Source: Christensenella sp. UBA7703
GTDB lineage: Bacteria > Bacillota > Clostridia > Christensenellales > CAG-138
Direction of reading: 5' to 3'
Length of the DNA stretch: 55,804 nt
NCBI GenBank assembly: GCA_002482505.1
Contig: DLGD01000005.1
Location: 1 to 55,804, forward strand
Below the pieces are notes generated by a model that saw only the letters and a program-made list of their open reading frames with translations, was not told where the DNA came from and did no database searches. The position numbers and the translations under genes were made by a program. This document shows positions 15,801-24,025 of the stretch, piece after piece (the first letter of the stretch is position 1; each line of letters begins with the position of its first letter).

Positions 15801-17165
15801 ATGGCATTTGATTTAATCGTACTCGGCGGTGGTCCCGCCGGATACCTCGCAAGCGAGCGTGCAGGGCACGCAGGCTTGAGCGTGCTCTGCATCGAGGAGC
15901 GCAACGTCGGCGGTGTCTGCCTCAACGAAGGCTGCATTCCCACGAAAACACTGCTCTACTCGGCAAAGATTTACGACGGAGCCGCGCACGGGGACAAATA
16001 CGGCGTAACCGCCGAGGGGCTAAAGATCGACCACGCAAAGGTCGTCGCCCGCAAGGACAAAGTTGTCAAGACGCTGGTTGCCGGTGTTTCCTCCGCGTTG
16101 AAGGCAAACCATGTCACGCTCGTCAACGCGCGCGGCGTGATCACGGGCAAAAACGCAGAAGGCTATACCGTGACCGCAAACGGTGAAACCTATGTCGGCA
16201 AGCGTTTGCTGATCGCGACCGGGTCTTCGCCCGCTGTGCCGCCGATTCCGGGACTCAAAGAGGGGATTGCGAGCGGATTTATCTGCACCAACCGCGAAAT
16301 TCTTGCGCTCACCGAAAAGCCGGAGCACCTCGTGGTCATCGGCGGCGGCGTAATCGGGCTCGAACTGGCGAGTTATTTTACTTCGATTGGCTCCAAAGTG
16401 ACCGTCATCGAAATGCTGGATCACATCGCGGGCGAGAACGACGCGGAGCTGGTTGCACTGCTCAAAAAGGGATTCGAAAAACGCGGCGTTACGTTCCAGC
16501 TCTCCGCAAAAGTCACGGAAGTGACCGCAACTGCCGTAAAGTATGAAAAAGGCGGCGTGGTGAGCGAAGTCGTTTGCGATAAAGTGCTGCTCTCCATCGG
16601 GCGGCGCGCAAACACGAACGGCATCGGACTAGAGAGTATCCATGTACTGACCGAGCGCGGCGCGGTTGTGACCGATTCGCACATGAAGACCAACCAGCCT
16701 GAAGTCTACGCTGCAGGCGACGTCAACGGTAAGTCGATGCTCGCACATACGGCCTATCGCGAGGCAGAAGTTGCCGTGAACACCATGCTCGGCAAAAAGG
16801 ACACCATGCGCTATGAAGCAGTTCCCGGCGTGCTATATACGAATCCGGAGCTGTCCGCCGTCGGCGAAACCGAAACGAGCGCGAAGGCGAAGGGGCTTGA
16901 CGCAACGTGTGTGAAGATTCCGATGCGCTTTTCCGGACGCTATCTTGCGGAAAATGAGGGCGGCGACGGCGTGATGAAGCTCGTGGTCAACAACGCAACC
17001 AAGCAGGTGCTCGGCGCGCAGATGCTCAGCAACTATTCCAGCGAGTTCATCGTGACGGTCGGCACATTCATCGAACTCGGGCTGACGCTCGATGAGATCA
17101 AAGAGATCGTTTTCCCGCACCCGACGGTTGCCGAAATCATCCGCGAAGCGGTATTTCAGTATTAA
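15801..17165 (+). CDS. lpdA: Dihydrolipoyl dehydrogenase (E3)
   Basis: A 454-residue flavoprotein disulfide reductase. FAD motif GGGPAGY (9-15), redox-active disulfide GGVCLNEGCIPTK (Cys 40 and 45), NAD motif VVIGGGVIGLELASYF, second FAD motif EVYAAGDVNG and the C-terminal HPTVAE (His 440, Glu 445), which forms the catalytic dyad of the partner subunit. It reoxidises dihydrolipoyl-E2 with NAD. It has no fused lipoyl domain. AAGGAGG ribosome site; 13 bases after E2 and 30 bases before E1, so one operon. Confidence 0.95.
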   Translation: MAFDLIVLGGGPAGYLASERAGHAGLSVLCIEERNVGGVCLNEGCIPTKTLLYSAKIYDGAAHGDKYGVTAEGLKIDHAKVVARKDKVVKTLVAGVSSALKANHVTLVNARGVITGKNAEGYTVTANGETYVGKRLLIATGSSPAVPPIPGLKEGIASGFICTNREILALTEKPEHLVVIGGGVIGLELASYFTSIGSKVTVIEMLDHIAGENDAELVALLKKGFEKRGVTFQLSAKVTEVTATAVKYEKGGVVSEVVCDKVLLSIGRRANTNGIGLESIHVLTERGAVVTDSHMKTNQPEVYAAGDVNGKSMLAHTAYREAEVAVNTMLGKKDTMRYEAVPGVLYTNPELSAVGETETSAKAKGLDATCVKIPMRFSGRYLAENEGGDGVMKLVVNNATKQVLGAQMLSNYSSEFIVTVGTFIELGLTLDEIKEIVFPHPTVAEIIREAVFQY

Positions 17166-17195
17166 AATTACGCGTTAGTAATAAGGAGATAGAGT

Positions 17196-19661
17196 ATGTC
17201 AAAACAAATTTTCATCGATCCCAACGTGGTCAGAAAACCCGAAACACTCTCGTTCCCGTCGATCCCGGTCAACCAGTATCAAAAGACCGTCAAGGAAGAA
17301 AAGAAGAACTTCACGAAAGAAGAGTTTTTGAATATCTACCGCGACATGGCGTATATCCGCGAGTTTGAGACCATGCTCAACCTCATCAAGACCACCAATG
17401 AATATTGCGGTGTGCAATACAACCATCCCGGCCCGGCGCACCTTGGCATCGGGCAGGAAGCCGCCTATGTCGGCGCGGCTTACGAGCTCACGCTCGACGA
17501 TTTCACCTTTGGTTCGCACAGAAGCCACGGCGAAATCATCGCAAAAGGTCTGCGCTCCATCCAGATTCTCGATGACGCCAAGCTCATGGAGATCATGGAG
17601 AATTTCTTTGGCGGGCGCACGCTTTCCGTGGTCAAGGACAGCGGTAAAACGGTCAAGGAAATCGCGATCAACTTCCTGCTTTACGGCATGATGTGCGAAA
17701 CCTTTGCCCGCAAAAACGGCTTTAACCAGGGTCTCGGCGGTTCCATGCACGCGTTCTTTACGCCGTTTGGCATCTTCCCGAACAATGCGATTGTCGGCGG
17801 CAGCGGCAGCATCGCCCCAGGCGCGGCGCTGTATAAGCTCAGCAACAAGAAACCCGGCGTGGTGGTTTGCAACATCGGCGACGGCAGCGTTGCCTGCGGA
17901 CCCGTTTGGGAAGGGTTGATGATCTCCGCGATGGATCAGGTTCGCACCCTCTGGGGCGAAAATGGTGGCGGAATGCCGATCATCTTCAACATCAACGACA
18001 ACTTCTATGGCATGGGCGGACAGACGCGCGGTGAGACCATGGGCTATGATATGGTTGCACGCATCGCGGCGGGCGTGATGCCTTCTGCCATGCATGCGGA
18101 GCGCGTAGACGGCTTTAACCCGCTTGCGGTCATCGACGCATACCGCAGGAAGATTCCCGTGGCGAAGGCGGAAGGTCCCGTGCTGCTCGACCTCGTCACC
18201 TATCGTTTCAGCGGACACAGCCCGTCGGACTCCAGCACCTACCGCACCAAGGAAGAGATCGAAGCCTGGGAAGCACAGGATTCCATCCTCTCCTTTGGCA
18301 AACAGATCGTCGAGGCAAAGATTGCTACACAGGAAGAGCTGGATGCCATCTGGGTCACGGTCAAGGACAACATGCTGCACAACATGAAGCTCTCCATCGA
18401 CGAGAGCGTGTCCCCGCGCATCGATATCTTTGGCGCAGAGAGCGACTATATCGGAAACCTCATGTTCTCCAACCAGAAGGTGCGTTCGTTTGACGAAACC
18501 AGAAAGCCGGATGTGCTGCTCCCGCGCGAAGAATGCCCGCGTGTTCAGCTGCTGAGCAAGCGCGCGCGGTATGGCTTCGAAGCGGACGGAAAACCCGTGA
18601 GCAAGAACCGCGTCTATCAACTGCGCGACGGCATCGCGGAACCTATCATCAACAAGTTCTATGAAGACCCGACGCTCGTCGCCTTTGGCGAAGACGTGCG
18701 TGACTGGGGCGGCGCATTCGCGGTCTATCGCGGCATGACGGAGGCGATTCCGTATCACCGCCTGTTCAACACCCCAATCGCGGAGGCGGGCATCGTGGGT
18801 GCTGCAATCGGCTATGCGATGAGCGGCGGCCGTGCGGTTGCGGAATTGATGTATTGCGACTTTTTAGGCCGTGCGGGCGACGAAATCTTCAACCAGCTTT
18901 GCAAGTGGCAGTCGATGAGCGCGGGCATGCTCAAGATGCCGGTCGTGCTGCGCATGAGCGTTGGCTCAAAGTACGGCGCACAGCATTCGCAGGACTGGAG
19001 CGCGTTGGTAGCGCACATCCCCGGCCTCAAGGTTGTGTTCCCGGCGACGCCGTATGACGCAAAGGGGCTTATGCAGTCCGCGCTCAACGGCACCGACCCG
19101 GTCATCTTCCTCGAAAGCCAACGCATCTATGACGTTGCGGAACTGTTCCACAAAGAAGGCGTACCGGAAGCGGAATACGAAATCCCGTTTGGCGAACCCG
19201 ATGTCAAGCGCGCAGGCAAGGACGTGACCATTCTCTCGATTGGAGCTACGCTCTATCGCGTCACCAAGGCCGCGGACATGCTGCAAGAGAAATACGGCGT
19301 TTCGGCGGAGATCATCGACGCGCGTTCGCTCGTTCCGTTCAACTACGAACCCGTGATCGAGAGCATCAAGAAGACCGGGCGTATCGTCGTCACCGGCGAT
19401 GCCTGCGAGCGCAATAGCTTCATGCGCAACCTCGCGAGCAACATTGCCGAACTTGCGTTTGACTATCTGGACGCGCCGCCGGTCGTGGTTGGCGCAAAGA
19501 ACTGGATCACACCGGCGCATGAGATGGAAGACGCGTTCTTCCCGCAACCGGAATGGATTGTGGACGCAATTCACGAGCGCATCCTTCCGCTGAGCGGACA
19601 CGTCTGCAAGCATAACTTCACCGAGCTGGAGCAGATTCGCGAAAACAAGCGCGGCATCTAA
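17196..19661 (+). CDS. Fused alpha-beta E1 of a 2-oxoacid dehydrogenase complex (thiamine diphosphate dependent)
   Basis: An 821-residue protein joining both E1 chains. The alpha half (about 45-400) has AHLGIGQEAAYVGAAY, THR-type loop SHRSHGEIIAKG, GGSMH and the thiamine motif GDGSVACGP ending in INDN. The beta half (about 470-800) has GEDV, the catalytic Glu in TPIAEAGIVGAA, and YGAQHSQD with the active-site His. It is longer than usual alpha-beta fusions (about 660-690) because of a 50-residue N-terminal extension, an insert of roughly 30-40 residues between AKG and GGSMH, and a longer thiamine loop. It decarboxylates a 2-oxoacid and acylates E2. Pyruvate, branched-chain oxoacid or acetoin are all possible. 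AAGGAGA ribosome site; no terminator follows. Confidence 0.88.
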   Translation: MSKQIFIDPNVVRKPETLSFPSIPVNQYQKTVKEEKKNFTKEEFLNIYRDMAYIREFETMLNLIKTTNEYCGVQYNHPGPAHLGIGQEAAYVGAAYELTLDDFTFGSHRSHGEIIAKGLRSIQILDDAKLMEIMENFFGGRTLSVVKDSGKTVKEIAINFLLYGMMCETFARKNGFNQGLGGSMHAFFTPFGIFPNNAIVGGSGSIAPGAALYKLSNKKPGVVVCNIGDGSVACGPVWEGLMISAMDQVRTLWGENGGGMPIIFNINDNFYGMGGQTRGETMGYDMVARIAAGVMPSAMHAERVDGFNPLAVIDAYRRKIPVAKAEGPVLLDLVTYRFSGHSPSDSSTYRTKEEIEAWEAQDSILSFGKQIVEAKIATQEELDAIWVTVKDNMLHNMKLSIDESVSPRIDIFGAESDYIGNLMFSNQKVRSFDETRKPDVLLPREECPRVQLLSKRARYGFEADGKPVSKNRVYQLRDGIAEPIINKFYEDPTLVAFGEDVRDWGGAFAVYRGMTEAIPYHRLFNTPIAEAGIVGAAIGYAMSGGRAVAELMYCDFLGRAGDEIFNQLCKWQSMSAGMLKMPVVLRMSVGSKYGAQHSQDWSALVAHIPGLKVVFPATPYDAKGLMQSALNGTDPVIFLESQRIYDVAELFHKEGVPEAEYEIPFGEPDVKRAGKDVTILSIGATLYRVTKAADMLQEKYGVSAEIIDARSLVPFNYEPVIESIKKTGRIVVTGDACERNSFMRNLASNIAELAFDYLDAPPVVVGAKNWITPAHEMEDAFFPQPEWIVDAIHERILPLSGHVCKHNFTELEQIRENKRGI

Positions 19662-19678
19662 TCGATTGAGTAAATGTT

Positions 19679-19708
19679 GGCGGCGGATATGGTATAATAT
19701 TCGTCGCC
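19679..19708 (+). promoter_or_regulatory. Extended -10 promoter and dyad upstream of tkt
   Basis: TGGTATAAT (19690-19698) is an extended -10 element without a clear -35 box. It is embedded in an imperfect inverted repeat, GGCGGCG (19679-19685) and CGTCGCC (19702-19708), with inner ATAT/ATAT. This could be an operator, or a weak hairpin after the E1 gene; no T tract follows. Confidence 0.45.
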
Positions 19709-19771
19709 ATCTTCTTTATGGATCATTTATAAGAACAGATAGGACACATCATCAGAAAGGACGCATACGAT

Positions 19772-21757
19772 ATGAACACAATCGAACAAAAAGCGATTAC
19801 AACCATTCGTTTTCTCGCGGCGGAGGCCGTTCAGAAGGCAAACAGCGGGCATCCGGGGCTGCCGATTGGCGCGGCGCCGATGGCGCTGACCCTCTGGAAA
19901 CAGATGAAGCACGATCCGAAGGACGCGACATGGGCCGGCAGAGATCGTTTTGTTCTTTCCGCCGGACACGCGTCCATGCTGGAATATTCGCTGCTGCATC
20001 TCTTTGGCTATGGGCTTTCGATTGAGGAGCTCAAAAACTTCCGCCAATGGGGCAGCAAAACGCCGGGACATCCGGAGTTTGGGCACACGGTCGGCGTGGA
20101 GACCACGACAGGCCCGTTGGGGCAGGGCATTGCAACCGCGGTCGGCATGGCGATGGCTGAGGCGCGTCTTGCGGCGGAGTTTAACAGAGAGGGCTATCCT
20201 GTCGTCGATAATTTTACGTATGCGCTCACGGGAGACGGCTGCCTGATGGAGGGCGTGGCATCGGAGGCGGCGTCGCTTGCGGGGCATCTTGGCCTCGGCA
20301 AGCTGATCCTGCTCTATGATCGAAACGAAATCACGATTGAGGGCAGCACGGGCCTTGCGTTCACCGAAGATGTCGGCAAACGTTTTGAATCATACGGCTG
20401 GACGGTGCAGACCGTGAAAGACGGCGAGGACACAGCTGCTATTGCAAACGCGATTGAACACGCGAAAGCAGATACGAAGCACCCGTCGCTGATCATCGTG
20501 CACACGGAGATTGCTCACGGTACACCGAAGGCAAACTCCGCAAGCGCGCACGGCGAACCGTTAGGCAGCGACGCGCTCAAGGCTATGCGCGAGTATTATG
20601 GCTGGAACGAAGAGCCGTTTGCGGTTCCCGCAGACGTGAAAGCATATTTTGCAGAGCTGCAGCAGGGGTACAGCAAGCAGCACGCGGACTATGACGCGAT
20701 GTTTGAAGCATATAAGAACGCTTATCCCGAACTCTACACCAAGTGGCTCGCGTGGCATGAAAAGAAACTGCCGGATGCACTGAAAAAAGACCCGCGCCTG
20801 TTTTCCTCGACCGATCCGAAAGCGACGCGCATCGTCAGCGGCGAATTGCTCAATCTCTTTGCCGAATACATGCCAAACCTCTTTGGCGGCAGCGCGGATC
20901 TTGCGCCGTCCAACAAAACAGAGCTCAAGGGCAAAGGCTTCTTCGGCGCGGAAAACCGCATGGGTGCGAACATCCACTTCGGTATTCGCGAGTTTGCGAT
21001 GGCGGCAATCTGCAACGGCATCCAGCTCTACGGCGGCTTCCATGCCTATTGCGCAACATTCCTCGTATTTACGGATTATCTCAAACCCGCGCTGAGACTT
21101 TCCGCAATCATGCACCAGCCGGTGGTCTATGTCATGACGCACGACAGCATCGGCGTTGGCGAAGACGGACCGACGCACCAGCCGATCGAGCACCTCGCCG
21201 CCCTGCGCGCAACGCCGGGCACGCTCGTGTTCCGCCCGGCGGACGCGAAGGAAACCGCGTACAGCTATATCATGGCATTTGAAGCGGAAAAACCCTCCGT
21301 GCTCGCGCTCACGCGGCAAAACCTGCCGCAATACGCCGAGACGGGAGAGGGCGCATACAAGGGCGGCTATATCCTGAAGGACGCAAAAAATAACAAGCCG
21401 GACGTGATCCTTATGGCGAGCGGCAGCGAGGTAGAGCTCGTCTACAAAGCCGCCGATCAACTCGCCGCGGAAGGCATTAGCGCTCGCGTCGTCTCCATGC
21501 CGTGCCTGGATCTGTTTGACGAGCAGGATGCAAGCTACAAAGAAGCAGTGTTGCCCATAAGCGTCCGCGCGCGCGTTGCCGTTGAAGCGGCCTCCGCTTA
21601 CAGCTGGGATCGTTACGTGGGTCTGGACGGCAATACCGTCTGCATAGACCACTTTGGTGCTTCCGCTCCGGCAGGCGTGCTGTTCAAGGAATTCGGCTTC
21701 ACCGTGGAGCACGTGGTTGCGGCCGCAAAAGCGAGCCTTGAGAAAGTGAAGAACTAG
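19772..21757 (+). CDS. tkt: Transketolase
   Basis: A 661-residue full-length transketolase. The N-terminal thiamine domain has ANSGHPGLPIGAAPMA, GPLGQGIATAVGMA and GDGCLMEGVASEAASLAGHL. The pyrimidine domain has GIREFAMAAICNGI and DSIGVGEDGPTHQPIEHLAA, and the C-terminal domain is complete. It transfers two-carbon units in the pentose phosphate pathway. It lies between the E1 gene and the lipoate ligase gene and shares the cofactor thiamine diphosphate with E1; its own promoter is likely at 19690-19698. AGAAAGG precedes the ATG. Confidence 0.96.
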   Translation: MNTIEQKAITTIRFLAAEAVQKANSGHPGLPIGAAPMALTLWKQMKHDPKDATWAGRDRFVLSAGHASMLEYSLLHLFGYGLSIEELKNFRQWGSKTPGHPEFGHTVGVETTTGPLGQGIATAVGMAMAEARLAAEFNREGYPVVDNFTYALTGDGCLMEGVASEAASLAGHLGLGKLILLYDRNEITIEGSTGLAFTEDVGKRFESYGWTVQTVKDGEDTAAIANAIEHAKADTKHPSLIIVHTEIAHGTPKANSASAHGEPLGSDALKAMREYYGWNEEPFAVPADVKAYFAELQQGYSKQHADYDAMFEAYKNAYPELYTKWLAWHEKKLPDALKKDPRLFSSTDPKATRIVSGELLNLFAEYMPNLFGGSADLAPSNKTELKGKGFFGAENRMGANIHFGIREFAMAAICNGIQLYGGFHAYCATFLVFTDYLKPALRLSAIMHQPVVYVMTHDSIGVGEDGPTHQPIEHLAALRATPGTLVFRPADAKETAYSYIMAFEAEKPSVLALTRQNLPQYAETGEGAYKGGYILKDAKNNKPDVILMASGSEVELVYKAADQLAAEGISARVVSMPCLDLFDEQDASYKEAVLPISVRARVAVEAASAYSWDRYVGLDGNTVCIDHFGASAPAGVLFKEFGFTVEHVVAAAKASLEKVKN

Positions 21758-21763
21758 AACAAA

Positions 21764-21792
21764 CCCGTTCTTTAAGCAACAAACAGAACGGG
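21764..21792. other. Intergenic hairpin after tkt
   Basis: CCCGTTCT and AGAACGGG form an 8-bp stem with a 13-base loop. There is no T tract on the plus strand, so it may be a weak terminator, a processing site or a message-stabilising hairpin. Confidence 0.4.
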
Positions 21793-21853
21793 AATGGAAT
21801 GATCCGATTCGATCACAGCCCGAAGCAAACCCAATCTTTAGGAGGGACTGCCA

Positions 21854-22825
21854 TTGAACCGATTTTTGAGCACAGACTGCGTCGATCCCTATGAAAACCT
21901 CGCGCTTGAGGAGTTGCTCTTTGAAACGCAGGGCAAGGGGGCGACATTCTATCTCTGGCAAAATGAACAAACCGTCGTCATTGGACGGAACCAGAACGCG
22001 TGGCGTGAATGCCGTGTAGAACTTCTGGAAAGCGAGGGCGGCAAGCTTGCGCGCCGTTCCTCCGGCGGAGGTGCGGTGTTCCACGATCTGGGCAACCTGA
22101 ACTTCACGTTCCTGCTGCCAAAGGATCAATACGACCTTGTGCGCCAGCTTAGCGTGATTCAAAAAGCTGCTGCCAAGTTTGGAATCGAGACCTCGTTTAC
22201 GGGTAGAAACGATCTGGTTCTGACTGCGACGGGAGAGAAGTTCTCGGGCAACGCGTTTCGTTTTTCCAACAATGTCGCGCTGCATCACGGCACCATCTTG
22301 ATCTCGGCGGACTTCTCGCGGCTTGGGCGTTATCTTGCACCGTCGCAGATGAAGCTGGAATCCAAGGGCGTGAAAAGCGTGGTCAGCCGCGTGACAAATC
22401 TGGGGCTTCACAACCCGGCTTTGACCGTGGAGTCAATGAAACAGGCGCTCATGGAAGCATTTGCGGCTGAATACGGCGCGTATGAACCACACAGCTGGGA
22501 TTTGATCGATAAAGACAAGCTGGAGCAAAAACGACAGGTTTATTCCTCCTGGGAATGGAAGTTTGGCACGACACCATCGTTTAATGTTTCGCTGGAAAAC
22601 CGGTTTGAGTTCGGTTGCCTGGAGTTGCTTCTCAACGTGCAAAACGGAATCGTCACCTCCGCCGTGTGCTATACGGACGCGATGGACGCAAATCTTGCAA
22701 AACGCGTAGAAGAGTTGCTCACAGGCTGCAACTATGGCGGCGGTGCGCTCTGCGCACGGCTAATCGGTTCTGGTGGAGAAGATGAAAAGGCGATTGCGGC
22801 GTTCTTGTCGCAGCAGACGTTCTAA
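21854..22825 (+). CDS. lplA: Lipoate-protein ligase A
   Basis: A 323-residue ligase with a TTG start, 7 bases after AGGAGGG. The N-terminal BPL/LplA domain has VVIGRNQNAW, the lipoyl-AMP-binding RRSSGGGAVFHD (67-78) and catalytic Lys 129 in TGEKFSGNA, then LHHGTILISADF. The smaller C-terminal accessory domain (from about 240) is present, as needed for adenylation. It activates scavenged lipoate and attaches it to Lys 43 of the E2 lipoyl domain encoded upstream. No lipoate synthase genes are seen in the window, which fits use of exogenous lipoate. Confidence 0.95.
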   Translation: MNRFLSTDCVDPYENLALEELLFETQGKGATFYLWQNEQTVVIGRNQNAWRECRVELLESEGGKLARRSSGGGAVFHDLGNLNFTFLLPKDQYDLVRQLSVIQKAAAKFGIETSFTGRNDLVLTATGEKFSGNAFRFSNNVALHHGTILISADFSRLGRYLAPSQMKLESKGVKSVVSRVTNLGLHNPALTVESMKQALMEAFAAEYGAYEPHSWDLIDKDKLEQKRQVYSSWEWKFGTTPSFNVSLENRFEFGCLELLLNVQNGIVTSAVCYTDAMDANLAKRVEELLTGCNYGGGALCARLIGSGGEDEKAIAAFLSQQTF

Positions 22826-22843
22826 AATAGCATAATGAAAAAG

Positions 22844-22882
22844 CAACAAAGAGGCGGGGAATTGATCCCCGCCTCTTTGTTG
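22844..22882. terminator. Strong bidirectional terminator
   Basis: A perfect 17-bp stem, CAACAAAGAGGCGGGGA and its complement, with a 5-base loop between the convergent lplA and SPFH genes. Confidence 0.9.
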
Positions 22883-22897
22883 TCGTTAAGATGGTTA

Positions 22898-23746
22898 TTA
22901 CTGGAGAAGTCCGCTGATGTCCGTAAACGTGCTTGCGCCTCCGGTGACTTTGGGCAGTTGGCCGTCCCATTTTTGCAGCAGTTCATAGCGAATTAAAATA
23001 TCGCTCAGCGAGAGCGCAATGGTCTGGTTGCTGCTTGCGGTTGCGTCCGCGAGGAGCTTGATCTTGTCTGCTTCCGCCTGCGCCGCAATCACTTGCTTTT
23101 GCGCTTCAGTGTTGGCGATGACAAGCGCCTGCTCCTGCTCGGTGCGGGTCTTAATCAGGTTTTGTTCCGCAACCTGCTTGGCCTCAATCGCGCTGATGTA
23201 CTCCTCGGAGAAGTCCCAGTTGATGATGTTGAGATCGTCGATTACGATGCCATATTCGTTTAACTTCGCGTTGAGCGACTCATCCAGCAGAATACTCACA
23301 TCATTACGCTGGCTAACGAGTTGCTGCGCAGTGTAGTTCGCGGTGACCGCTTTGAGCACCTCGTTGATGGCAGGCATGACGAGGACATCTTCATATCCAA
23401 GCCCAACCTGTTTGTAGACCTCCGCGCTGGCTGTTTTGTTGATGTGATAGTTCACAGCAATCACGGATGAGATGGTCTGCAAGTCCTTGCTGAACGCTTC
23501 TGTCGTAACCTCGATCTTCACGATTCGGTTGTTGATGGTAATCACGTTCTGCGCAAACGGCACCTTCAGATGGATGCCTTCCTGCATCACAACAGGGCTG
23601 ACCCTACCAAACGTGAGCACAACACCGGTTCGACCGGCTTCCACGACAACAATGCTGCCGCCGAGAACAATCAAAACCAAAACGAGCACTGCGACGATAG
23701 CGATGATTTTTCCAACCGCTACATTTCCGGCTTTATCTCTGAACAT
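22898..23746 (-). CDS. SPFH/prohibitin-like membrane protein
   Basis: A 282-residue protein starting at ATG 23746 (GGGAGTG upstream; an in-frame extension to 23860 has no ribosome site). One N-terminal membrane anchor (about 14-35) is followed by the SPFH domain (VVVEAGRTGVVLTFGRV, LKVPFAQNVI, TEAFSKDLQTISSVIAVNY). A charged coiled-coil (about 195-250, with AIEAKQVAEQNLIKTRTEQE and repeated AQKQ/AEA patterns) is typical of prohibitins and HflC/HflK-like proteins. Family members form ring-shaped membrane scaffolds that organise membrane microdomains and proteases. No NfeD or FtsH gene is adjacent. Isolated single-gene unit. Confidence 0.88.
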   Translation of the reverse strand: MFRDKAGNVAVGKIIAIVAVLVLVLIVLGGSIVVVEAGRTGVVLTFGRVSPVVMQEGIHLKVPFAQNVITINNRIVKIEVTTEAFSKDLQTISSVIAVNYHINKTASAEVYKQVGLGYEDVLVMPAINEVLKAVTANYTAQQLVSQRNDVSILLDESLNAKLNEYGIVIDDLNIINWDFSEEYISAIEAKQVAEQNLIKTRTEQEQALVIANTEAQKQVIAAQAEADKIKLLADATASSNQTIALSLSDILIRYELLQKWDGQLPKVTGGASTFTDISGLLQ

Positions 23747-24025
23747 AAACACTCCCTTTTTCTTTCCATTCTCTCTCCGGCAGTGAACACAAAACGCGCT
23801 TTTCTGCCGTAATGTGACTATTATATCATCTGCAACGCTGCATTCAATGATTCCCGTCACGTAGATTGCAATCTAATTGTGAAATCGTAAAACGCAAAGC
23901 GGCGGGGGATGAACCCCGCCGCCTCGGAATGAGGAAACAACAAGCCATAGCCAATGGCTTTCAATCAAGGCATCGCCGCAAACTCGATCACAGAGTGCGT
24001 CGCGCCCGGGAAATGTGCGAAACGA

